In this document: in pieces, positions 36,459-48,500 of the stretch
Layout of the letters: the number at the start of each line of letters is the position of its first letter
How positions within the stretch are numbered: position 1 is the stretch's first letter
Assembly: GCA_018907035.1 (NCBI GenBank)
Contig: JACCIC010000003.1
Span: 3,370,501-3,434,500, forward strand
DNA: 64,000 nt
Direction of reading: 5' to 3'
DNA from: Sycobia sp. Sy_11
Taxonomy: Eukaryota; Arthropoda; Insecta; Hymenoptera; Epichrysomallidae
Program-made: the position numbers and the translations under genes
The notes under the pieces: model-generated
Told to the model about the DNA's origin: nothing
Database searches by the model: none
The model's input: only the letters and a program-made list of their open reading frames with translations

Positions 36459-38995
36459 GTAAGAACTATTAAGTTTTTATGTACAGAACTGAATTAATTA
36501 AAAATATAGATATATTATAGTTTGTTTTAAGTATCTTACAGCCCTTGAAGTAATTTTTATGTAAATTTATAAAATTTTATATGAATTTTCAATCATAGTT
36601 GAGTCATTAGGGGCAGAGAAAATCAATGGTGGACCCCCGGCACGTTCCGATATGTTTAAATACGTAGCAGCATTGATGTACAAAAAACCAGGATTTTCAG
36701 TGGAACACAATCCTTGCTCAGGTGGCATTATGAACAGTTTTTATATAAGTACAGTTGCTCACTGTTTTTATGATCAAGGATTATTAAGACATGTAAATTA
36801 TTATTTTATTGTCGGTACAAATAACTTACGTGTTAAATTTCCTTGGACGCGGCATGTTAACGTGGAAAGAGTGATTATACATAAAAGTTATGATCCACTT
36901 GGAGAGGATAATCATTCCTCGAAAGGAAATTTAGCTCTAGTAAAGGTAAATTTGTAAAAGATTTTGTTCGTAAAATTTGCAATCATTATTAATTACACTT
37001 ATCCTGAAAAAATGTTCTGTACTTTTGACGAGAAAAAGATATTCCTTCATATTTTTTATTCCTGAATGCACGTCTGAAGTCAATTTGCATGACAAGTCAG
37101 TGAGTTTGTGAGAAACATTGAGAATTCTAGTTTTTTTAAAGTTTTTTTTAGAATTGAAAATAAAATACAAAATAATATAGTACACTCGACTTAAAATTGC
37201 ATTATGCGGAATAGCATACATTGAAAACTATCTAAATTAATTAAATTAGACTTCAGCTTTTAGAATATTGTATTCAAAGTGCATCTATTGATTTCCTTGA
37301 AAAATTGTTGTAAAGCTATTTTATTATCTTTCAATTGATATCATCTTAAAAATTATGATCAATTATTGTAAATTTAAATTTTTGTTACAATTTTAAATCA
37401 AATTAAAATTTTTATCGTTAAGTGTATCAACAATTTGAGTGCTTGTGGCGTTCAATGTTAATAAGTGTTTATATAAAACTAAAACGGTATCTTGAATTAA
37501 AACAGACCAAATACCCTTGATTCTTAATTAATTATATAAGTCTATATCTGATAGAAAAAATATGCATTTATACATGGGCATTTACCACCCCTTCTTTTTC
37601 GCTTACCTCAGAATGATTTTTTTCTGTTCTATTTTTTTTTTTAATAATAATGTTGATAAAGTTTTATTCTTAAAATTTTAAATTGTATAAAAAGTACTTA
37701 CGTAACTTTTTCCAGATTTTTTTTCGAGTCACGGGCAATGCTTAAAAATATAAAAAATACCTTTTTTTATAAATTATTTATTATCTCAATACGGAAGAGA
37801 TTACGAAGAGCCGAAATTATCTTGAAGGTTTCGTTATATTTCACTTTTAGGTTTACATTAATAAGAGTTAATAAACTTAACAAATTTTAATACGTGTCTC
37901 AAACTTATACATACAAAATATGTATTAAAAAAGTATAAGTTTTGTATAAGCAATATATTTCTTGTTGCTTCACTAAAATTGAAATAAAATCAAAAAATTC
38001 TAAAAATGACAAACAATAATTTATAAGAAATAAAAGAAAACAAATATGTAAAATTGTGTTATCTTTGTATTACTCTAGGTCACCTTATTTAAATCATCTA
38101 GGAAATAATAGTTTTACAAAGATATGAAAAAACCAAAATGCGTATAATCAATAGCGGTCTATTTTACTTGCCGATTTTATTAACAAATTAATAGCTTTAT
38201 TATATCATCGATAGCAATGAATACACTGCAATTGAGTAACTACCAAACTAACGGAATGACAATGATATTGGCATACTTTTAAAACAAACCAATCTATTCT
38301 ACTGGTGGGCTAAAAATTTGTTGAATAGAATTAATTTTCATATTTAAAATGTGTCATGATAAAAGAATAGAGAAGTTCAAAATCAACATTTTTAAATAAA
38401 GTTATTGACCCGCTTTATTAGAATTATTATCTTACAAGGTGAGCCAATTAGATTTGGGTGACGGATATGGTTCAAATCGAGCTAAGTAAATCTGATTGCT
38501 TTTGAAATGAGCCGTATAAAGTTTTAAGCCTCCTGTTCGCTTGTCCCTAAGATGCAGTCTTCTGTTACAATTTGTTATTGAAATTTGATATTTTTAAAAT
38601 AATACGATAAATTTTTAAAGGGAAAACTTACTTGTACTAGAATCGAAATGCAAAACTGTACAATTTCTTCGTTATATTGTCTACTGAAGTCCGGTCGAAT
38701 TGACGCAAGTTAGAATAGACAGCGAATCATTTTGCAAAGCGTGGAAAATAATTCCAATTGCCATTGATAAAAAGTAACACATTATATACTTTCAGATACG
38801 GATTAATGTGAGAGCGTTTGATTAAAATATTATCCTTTTTTCGAAGCCGGTGCCAAAAGCAGGTGTTTTTCTCAGCTAATTGTTTTTCTCTAAAATATAT
38901 CTTTATTCATTAAGAATCCAATTAAATTAAAAAGAAATATTATAATTGTAAATAAGAGACTTTCATATCTTGTAAATGAGAAAGAAAGAGTGAGT

Positions 38996-39061
<66 letters not shown>

Positions 39062-42000
39062 GTTGCATCTTACTTTATTGGGCCTGTTAAGAACACATAA
39101 ACTAGCTTAAGAATATTTAAATATTAATTATGATAATTGTTCTAAACAAAAAAATAAAAATAAATACATTTTAGAATTATTACAGAAATAGAATTTAAAT
39201 GGATTAAGTAGAAAACAGGAATAATATAATAACTTAACTAAATTAGAAAATTTTAAGAACTCAAAAGCCATTGAGAAACAGGTCCGTACATGAGTGCAAG
39301 TGAATGACATACCTAGTCGGGTTGTTTTGACGCACCGTGTTTACTTCGTGTGCGCCTTTCTAGGAATTGACCGTAAACGTTCAGCTGAAAACCTAATGAA
39401 TAAAATCTCAGTAAATGACGTAGGCGAAATCTATTGATAACTAAAGATATTTAAAATATGAACGTTCTTATAGTAAACAGACAATTAACGTGTCAAAAAT
39501 AATATTGTGAAGGACTACCGAATATGAGAAGGTCGACATATAGCAGACGTGACTAACTGTGTAAAACAAAATTATTTTTATTCTCCCTTTCTCTTTCTCC
39601 TATGAAATAAATGTGCACGGAAAAAAATTAATAACGTATAATGGCGCCGAGGATGTCCGACTTTTCAGAGTGCGTTTTTGCTCAGAAAGACGTAGCTGTC
39701 AGGCCTACTTAGTTCGGGGCAACTTGTTACCCGAGGCTCTGATTGACCCGCTACAAGACAAGGTCTTGGGTTTATGTTAGGTCCAGCGTGTTAACAGAGA
39801 TTTAAGTCGAGCCTAGACCGTATCAAGGCTGACTGAAAAGTAGCGAACGCTTAGGTAGCCCCTGCCCTTTACAATTTTCATATTTACAATGAGCAAAACA
39901 AAATTTAGTTTCATCGTTTTTTGCGAATCCACAGTATATACAACCTAGAACCGCGACTTTGCCCATTTTGTGCAAGTATGCGCGGAAGTACCCGTGGCCG
40001 GTCAGCATCTGGGTGAGATAGTAATTTACCTCCTCATGCTGCCGACCGATCCACAGGATCACCTGACTTATAACTCTGACGATACACCTTCCGCGCGTAT
40101 CTTGCTCCCATCTATTCTGCTGGTAACCCAGCGAATGCTGCTTCGCTTCGACTTGGCGAAATGTCCTGTTCATCTGGTGGACGAAGTTCCGCTCCTGAGC
40201 CAGGAGGTTTACCGGGAGCACCCCGGCAAGCACTAGGAAGGCTGCCTTCGAGAGCGTGCGATACGAACACGCTACACGAAGAGCGCATCTCGTCTGTACA
40301 GCTGCCATGCGCCTGCGATACGTTTCGTATTGCAGCGTATCGGCACAGACTTCAGCACCGTAAAGAATGACGGACTCAGCAGCTTGCAGTACAAGTCGCA
40401 TAATGCAGGGGCGTGGTCCTCCTACATTGACCATGACCCCGCAAAGGGAGGCCGCCACTACCGCTGCCTTGTCCACTGACCTCCGAATGTGTTCCCCAAA
40501 GGTGAGCTTCGTATCTAGCATCACCTCCAGGTACTTGACAGATGCCTAGGTCAGGACCAACATCTCACCAATAATTAGTGACTGCATTCTGGGAATGTGC
40601 TTCTTCGTAAGAAGCACAATCTCAGTTTTCGCCTCCGCTAGTTCCAGCCCGTGATCACCCATCCAATGGCGAATTCTGCGCCTGGTCTTATCAAGGCGCT
40701 TCTATGCCAGCATCATATTGCGCGCAATAATAACAGCTGCCATATCATTCTCATACCCGATCAGCGAGCAGTCTTTCGGCATGGCCAATCGAAAAATTCG
40801 GTCATAGGAAGTATTCCATAGATCGGGACGCAGGATGGAGCCCTGAACCGCGCCACACGTTAGCTTTTTTGCTTAGAGCCCTCTGCCGTTTCGTTTAGAA
40901 TGGATCTGTCCTTCAAATAATCTCCGATGATCTGAAGTAGGTAAATAGGTACATTGAAGTCCTTCTCCAGTGCCCTCAGCACGTCTGTCCACCTAACCGA
41001 GTTAGAGGCGTTTTTGACATCAATTGTCACCAGAAGACACACAGGTCGGGAGAAGTGTTTACCCCGCTCCATAGTCCTGGCTGCCCCCATTACCTCCTGA
41101 ATTGCATTTATGGTGGACTGCCCTCTCCGAAAACCATACTGCTTCTCGGAAACGTCACCAGATGTAAAAAGCGCGGCCTGTAGATGGGGTCTCGCCAGCT
41201 TTTCCAGGAGCTTGTTACCCGGCGGTATCTAGCATGCATAAGGGTCTGTACGCCGACCTTGCTTATCAGCAAAAGGGCAAGCAATAAAATTTTCCCGCGC
41301 GAAGGCACGAGTAGTACATGCCAAGCAAGTGTTCAGGATGGCTCTGTACCACCGATTTCAACACTTCCGCCGGAAGTACGTCAGGTCCTCTGTCTGAGGC
41401 GGTGCTTCTGTCTGGGCCATCGCAACTCGAACCGCGGTGTCCATAGCCGAGATATCTGTAACAGCGCTTGACCTGGACCCGCCACCGCAAGCCGCAAAAG
41501 ACCCATCCAATAGCCACCTTTCCGACTTCCAGTAGCCACTGGTCAGTCTCCTCAGAGAGGCTCACGAGGCTACTTTGCCGACTTTGTTCTTCCTCGTAAG
41601 CCTCACCTCGAGGGGGCAACGAGGGAGGCAGTCCCGCAAGACGCCAACGAGGGCTGTCTTCACTTCGTCCAATGTCGCGCAGCCGTCCACGTCTCTCATC
41701 TCCAAGGTAGTCTTAGGGGTTAGAGCGCGAAGTGCCGAGTTTTGCCCGACGACCTCTTTGAGGGTGTTAGTAAAGCCCTCCTTGCCCTCATCCGAAAACT
41801 TGATCCTTCTTAAACTGAATCAGGACATCGCCGTTTAATGTCCGACGAATGTCCGTAATAGTGAGTCCATGCTGCGAGGGGTCGACCTTATGGCGCATCT
41901 CTCCAAGGATCTCCGCGTAGGTCTTCCTCTCCGCGGGCTTGAGGAGCAGCGCCTCAGACCTTGCCCTTCTCCCATTTTTAACTTTTGGTTTGATGGGACC

Positions 42001-43520
42001 CTCTACAGATTTGGTGGCCCCCTTTCCGTTTGACTTCTTTTTTTTCTGCTTCTTTTGTTTTGGCTGCTCTTGCCTGGTGGGGACATTCTTCCAGCCTTGC
42101 TCAGGCTGTGGCTCGTCCCCACGATTTGATTTGGCAGCCGCGTCGTTTTCTTTTGTCAAACCTTCGTCTCTTTTTTTTTCTTTTTCTTTCGTCCCCTCCT
42201 GAGGTAATTTCGTTGGAAAGGTAGAAAGATGCCTCTTCTGGTCTTCTATTGTCTCGGCAAGCTCAGAGGTATGCAGGCGTCGTGCCCTGAGGCGCTTTCT
42301 GCCTACGAGCTCCTCGAATTCGCTTTGTACAGCCGAAAGCCCCTTCTGTATTATGTTATTATTATTATTATGTTCTTTTGCCTTTTCATCAACTCCATCA
42401 TCATTCTAAACAAATTTTGTATGGAGTCAATGAGGGCTTTATCGTGATCATCCACAATGCTACCATGACTTGCTGCACCAGCAGCGCTGTCAGCTTTGAT
42501 GTTACTGACTGTAAGGGGGACATCCAGGCTGTTCACCTCCGTACTCTTCTGGTCCGCCTCATGCTTCTTCGCTTTCTTTACCTCTTCTTCTTTGTTGTTA
42601 ACAATGTGCATTCGTCTTTCTTTAGTTTTCGTCCCCCCACGTGACCAACACTTGCCTATAGGAGTCATTCTACTTTGGACCTTCGTGTAAGGCTCCTTTA
42701 CAGAGCCGGAGGATATAGCATGCCCCGGCACGCTAGCCCACCTCCTCTCTCTCGAGCTTCACACCCCAATAATAAGGTACTCCACTCTATGGAGAGTTTC
42801 CGGCAGACATTAAAAGTCAGGATGCATTCGCCAATGCCGAATGACTGGTGCTCGCTTGGCGCCCAGCCGCCCGTCCTGCCGTCAGCAAGAGCCAAAGATG
42901 GTTCGGGTCGTCCAAGCACGCAACCTGAAGACTCGTCTCCCCACCCAGAATTTCCCTTTGGCAGCTCCCAGGCATGCACCGTTCGGCAAGCGCGTTAGAC
43001 CGTCTTTAGCTCCGTTTGTGGCAAAAATTGTGAAGTGCGTGAGTTGGGTTATGCTTGTATAAGTGTAGTTAGCAGTAGAGGGTATCCCCAGCCAGAGCCC
43101 GTGCGCATGTCGCATCTACCCAGTACCAGAATGCCGCTCCGTGCTTCACTCTCGCAACCCGATTACCCTTATGAGAGGGCTCCTCGGAAGGCGTGACGCC
43201 GACATCTTTATATTCGGGAAGATGTCCGTTTATAGGACCCCGCGCCAGACGATGAGATATGACGATATGACGCCTACAGCCTTACTCATTGATGGCTGTA
43301 CTAGCATTGCCAGTACTCCCCCATTTTTCAGTCTGTCAAGTTCGTCCATTCCGTACTAGCCGTCCCGTAACCGAGCCGAAACCGCCGGATGCGAGCGTGG
43401 CGATGTTTATCCCTTCCTTTGCCAAGTGTTATGTTGTCTAATGTGTCAGTGTTGTGAAGTATATAACTGTAAGAGTATGCTGTCCAGTTGTAAGTATACT
43501 CCCTCCTCCTTTAATAATAA

Positions 43521-43552
<32 letters not shown>

Positions 43553-45496
43553 ATAGTAATAATAATAATATTATTAATAATAATAATGATAATAATAAGT
43601 TCGTGAGATCGAGTACGAAGAAAATAACAATAAAGGTTTAATAAAACTATGCTTTATTTTAAATTCGTGGCATAAAAAACCTCCTCTTGCAGAGAGGAGG
43701 AAAAACTCTAATTTTAAGCAATTATAACTTTATTAAAGGAATGCGTGGGTATGCCCTAGATAAAAATACGAGCGCTCTTACAACTAACTCTTACACAATG
43801 GTGTAAGAGTTACCTTCTGCTCTGCGTCGTAGCCTCGACATCTCGGAAACGGATACAGACCTCGCCACAGACGCAGCCACCGGACACAAATGCCGCTGGG
43901 AACACCCTCGAAGACTTGCTCGTAGCAATATGTCTACAAGGCTAGGTCCTTACCCCGCTGATGCACCAAAATAAATTCACAACACAGACACGACAATAAA
44001 TATTGATATTTAAACTTAACTAACCTATACAGAACATACAATAAATACACTTATATACGCAAGACACTGTTTACGCTGTACATAAGGAGTAGATACGCGC
44101 GATTGTACAATGCACCACCTCATGTATCGATTAAATGGGAGATCGTATATTACAACAATATACGCGCCCGGAGATTTTATATAAATCTATTGGAAGAATA
44201 AAAGCGTCGTACTAATTAATACGCGATACGCAACTTAAGTAATATAAGAATAAGGTAAAGCTACAACCATCACGGAACGATACGGAAAGAACGCGACTCG
44301 CGAAGAGAAAGCAGTTTTTTACAAAATCAAAAATAACATGACACCAGTCGTTCATCACATCTACTCACCGAATCAGCCCCCCTGTTTTTATTTCTCAGAC
44401 ATCAAAAGAACATGAGATGAAAGCGTTTTATCATTGGCAAGAAGGTAAAACAACAATCGCAGAAAAGACAGAAGAAGATCTCCATAAATGAATTAAAAAA
44501 GGTTTTGACCAATGGAAGCATCGTTTGCAGGAATGTATTATACTCAAGGTGAATACATTGAAGGTCATCAAAATTTGGTATAACAATATTAATAAACAAT
44601 GAAGTTATAGCGAATTCCACGTGTTCTAGCCCCGCTCCCTCGTATTCAGCCTGCACTCTAATGCTTTTAAATTTTGTCAGCTCTATAGTCTCTCATTGTA
44701 AGCTGTGAACTAGTGCGTGATCATCGTGTAATTATTTATTTAAGAGTATCCCGTATAAAAGACGTCATGCACAACCACGTTTGAAGTTTTTCATTTTTCC
44801 AATTAGAGAATATAGTAATTCAGAATATTTAAACTTCTTTTTAGCAATCTTTGTCACAATTAATTATTCACCATCATTATTTTATGAAATCTATAAATTA
44901 TTATGTTCTACAGATTGTTTTATTAAAACATTATCTTCGAGTTTTTCCACCTTCTTTGTAATTTTTTCATTTTCTTCAATAGTGCTCAACTAGTTTTTAT
45001 CATCATGCGGTCTCTTTTTTTGCTTTCATTATAATTTTAACAGAATTAGGAAAACTTTTAGAATTGAAACTATAAGCTCATATATTGATTGGGACACAAA
45101 TAAATCGAGGGGATACTACTACTTTTGTTTGGGATTGTTTTAGAGCTATATTATAATTATGATCAAACTTCATTTGCAAAGTTTATTTTATCATCAATTA
45201 TCTTAGTGCATATAATGGTGTTTACAAGTCTTATCAAGTGATTGAAGAATAAATTGCAGGTGTAAATTTAACAAAGTAGATACTGTTCACTATTATGTAC
45301 TTTTATTAATATTTACATATTATAAACATATGCAAATTCGTATTATCAGTCATTATAGATTCATATACAGTGCTGGATTAAATGCTTACGGCGCTGGGAT
45401 TAAAATCACGACGCGCAGGGGTAAATCAATGAGTAATAATCATCCTATTCTATTTAGGTTGCAAAATAATAATGTTTCGCAACTACGAACTATAGG

Positions 45497-45548
<52 letters not shown>

Positions 45549-48500
45549 GCGCGGGTAGTGCGTTGCAACACTTTCGTCGAATCACACAGTATTAGTACGA
45601 ATAATCATTCTGAGTAAATTCAAACGATAAACAGAAATTATTTTGGTCTCACTTACTCGACTATATTACCCGCGAGTTGCGAGCCATATCGAGCGGAGAT
45701 GGGTGGGGAGACATACTCTTCCCCGCTACGCCGTTTCGGGAGGACCGCGGCCGGTGACGGGTTTAGAGAATTATATTTCTCTTTCTTGCTTTTCGGAGCC
45801 CGAGCGAGCAACAGCTCTCTCTTGGAAATATTTCGGTGCCAGGTAGCCAAGAAGCGGGGCCGCAAGAAGCCATCGACGGCTTACGAGCGGTGAGATTGAC
45901 CTTCATTCCCGTACACGAGGGAAGTGCAGGTCCCGTGCGAGAGGCAATTCTGCGAGAGCCAGGACTCAAAAATAAGGCCGGGAACTGTCATCGCCGAGGA
46001 GTGAGGGGCGAGTGGAGAGCGAGATGTAAGTTCTCCTCCTCAGTTCTATCCTCGAGTGAAGTTTTCGCGAGATCTACAGGGAGCCGCCCTGGGATAATGA
46101 ATATAGTTTACTAGCTAGTTAGATAAGTACGCGCGTACTCGGTTTGGAGTGTTCGCGACGTACTTCTATATATCATCCACACCGCGTGGAATTCGCCACC
46201 CTGGAGAGCCTGCCGTGGCTACCTTCTTAACGCGGAGCTCGCGTTCGTGTAGTGCTGCGTGACCGACGTGAACGAATAAAACAAGCTGACTACAGCTCGC
46301 GCTGAGAGCCGTGTCTTAGCTGGCGCCCCACGATTATATCACCGGTCCGAATGTAAAATTCTTAAAGAACAATTAAATAAATATTTCATTATTAGTCTAG
46401 GTAATAGACGCCTCTTTACCAGCATACACCCCCTTTCCTCATTGCAGGAAGACGAGCTCCGCGGAAATTTAGGTAAGATTTATCATTAAAATAATCGGCG
46501 CTAGTGGGTGGATGACCACAAAGAAAGCGCGCGTGATAATATATAAATTGATATGATTGCATTATTCATTATCCAATTTGATACTATTATAGGATTATAT
46601 TGTATTAGTTTGGTATGTTCATGGCTCAGGACAAATCTGGATTCTAAGGTTTTACTCTTGTCCAAAAGTGTTTAAACTTAATTCACAAAACTTTATTTAA
46701 ATAATTTGAATTTATATGTCGCGTTGCATTTTTTCCAATTCTGTAACAATAATATTCAATAAATTAGTTGTAAATCCAGATAAAATATTGATATAAACGA
46801 TAAGGCTCTCTTCTAGTCTTTAATTGTATATTCATTTTATCTACTATAACGTAAAATATTTTAATTGTAAACTTTTTAGATCCACGAAATATTACAAGTT
46901 GCGTTTCTTTGTCAATCAATTTCTTTATTTTGTATTTGCTATGCGTATTTGAATATTTCGAATTAATATATAATGTATTTCAGTTTCAAATTTTAAAAAC
47001 TCACTGTGTTAATTTAAATGAGAGAAAACATCAATTTTCTGTATGAATTGACTAGTACCTTTACATCTATGTAATATATAGTTTCACAATATAAATACGA
47101 AACATTCACGAATTTTTGAATTTCTTTCTTTTTAATAAACCTGTAACTTCCTTGCATTATTGTTTTATTCCTTTTTTTGCATTCTAAAACTGCTTTAGCA
47201 ATTCACTTTATTAATTATGTATTTCGAAAATTCCAAAAAAAAACTTTACATGGAGCCTTTTAAGCATGTTCGTCGATCTCTTCTTTTAATCTCCAATCGG
47301 ATTGAGGAATCAACTCTAAGATTTTAATATAATTACCGTTTTAAAGAAAAGGAATAATACATAAAAGTACATAATAAACGAACGTGAAATCGTAAAATGC
47401 TTGGAAATTAGAATCCAGAAGAAAATTAAAAGAGACATATGAGATTATAGATTAAATAACAAAGAGAAGTTTTGGAAGTATGATGTCTCTCTTGATTGCA
47501 GCATTACTATCAGAAAGTGCCTTTAGAATAGTTGTGATGTATATGAATTGTGTTTTTAATATTATATTTGTCTGGATGTATTGGATTTATTATATTAGAC
47601 ATGCATGATTCTTTTTGATCGTTTTATGTTTCAGGTAGATGAAGATTTAGATGTTCGCACAGATAATTCGAATTTAGTAAGTTTAACGATAAATTCAAAA
47701 TCTCCTAAAAGCCAAAAAGTATGGTATTATGTACCTTCTTATGGATGGTCGTATACTGATTTAGTTTTAGAAGAAGTAAATGGTAAAACAGATTACGTTC
47801 AAAAAGGGGGTGTGGATTATGCACTACATTATGGGAAAGCCAAGATCTTAACGAACAATGAATGCCAGGAAAAAATTGAAGGATATTTTGACCCAGGAAA
47901 TATGTGCGCGAAATTTCATCGAGGTAAAGATAATCAACCTATAGGACTTTGTAAGGTAAATAATGTCATAAATAATTAATGTTATTTTCTTAATGAAATT
48001 AAAAAATGTTTGGAATAACAAAAAATAAATGGAAAGACAATGATGTGAAAAAATTGAAAAATTCTAATAAGCAATTCTCATACTTTCTAATTTTTTCTGT
48101 TACGTCTTTATTTTATCATTAATTTTTTTTTAACACATGTAAATGACGGTGACGTAAACTTAGAAACTTTTTATAGGCGTCTTTCATTATATGAGATTGG
48201 ACCATCGTAACAATAATATTTTTTTTTTTTTTTTTTTGATTTAACGTCGCTCTATTTATACTTCCAAATATCGGTGCTAATTAGCGACGGAGGTCTACGA
48301 TATATTTGTAAACAAAGCACATGTAAATTATTACAACGGTGCCTATATTAATCGGCCGAGACCGGGATTTGAACTCAGATCACCAAGTTACTAGTCCTTC
48401 GCTCTAGCGATCGAGCCATCGTAGGCCTCGAACAATAAAATTTAATGACAAAAATATATGAACAGTTCAAAGCCCTAATTTTACTATAGTCAATTTAGCG

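Larger units (their letters stand above)
39640..43430 (-). mobile_element. R1-like non-LTR retrotransposon, internally deleted
   Basis: The block is GC-rich in AT-rich surroundings. On the minus strand it runs from a presumed 5' leader (about 43430-42760), through gag-type ORF1 (42730-41400), to reverse transcriptase pieces and a C-terminal CCHC-type segment (41400-39823), with a 3' UTR ending near 39640. The apurinic endonuclease and the start of the RT are missing at the junction near 41390. Edges are estimated from base composition and no target duplication was identified. Confidence 0.75.
43669..44030 (-). repeat. Hairpin repeat, copy A
   Basis: Shares with copy B (54886-55240) the edge GGCATAAAAAAC, a hairpin and an AATAAAG on the minus strand. 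It also shares a GC-rich block that includes ctctgcgt, gccaccggacacaaatgccg and the later ccttaccccg. The minus-strand AATAAAG followed by the hairpin suggests the 3' end of a retroelement, but the class is not determined. Confidence 0.55.
36946..47634 (+). other. SPH2 intron 2 (10.7 kb), retroelement island
   Basis: Holds, in order, plain AT-rich DNA (36946-38985), a (GA)n tract, an R1-like LINE on the minus strand, a (TAG)n tract, hairpin repeat A and AT-rich DNA with an (AT)n tract. A GC-rich LTR-like piece ends near 46340, and AT-rich DNA continues up to the exon 3 acceptor. The matching introns of SPH1 and SPH3 are 3.5 and 4.7 kb. Confidence 0.75.

Noticed and set aside
42675..43359. Open frames on both strands upstream of LINE ORF1
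   Set aside because: GC-rich presumed LINE leader; no protein family recognised.
45643..46114. Several overlapping open frames on both strands
   Set aside because: The block is GC-rich and therefore stop-poor; no frame has a motif and the LTR-like signals explain it better.
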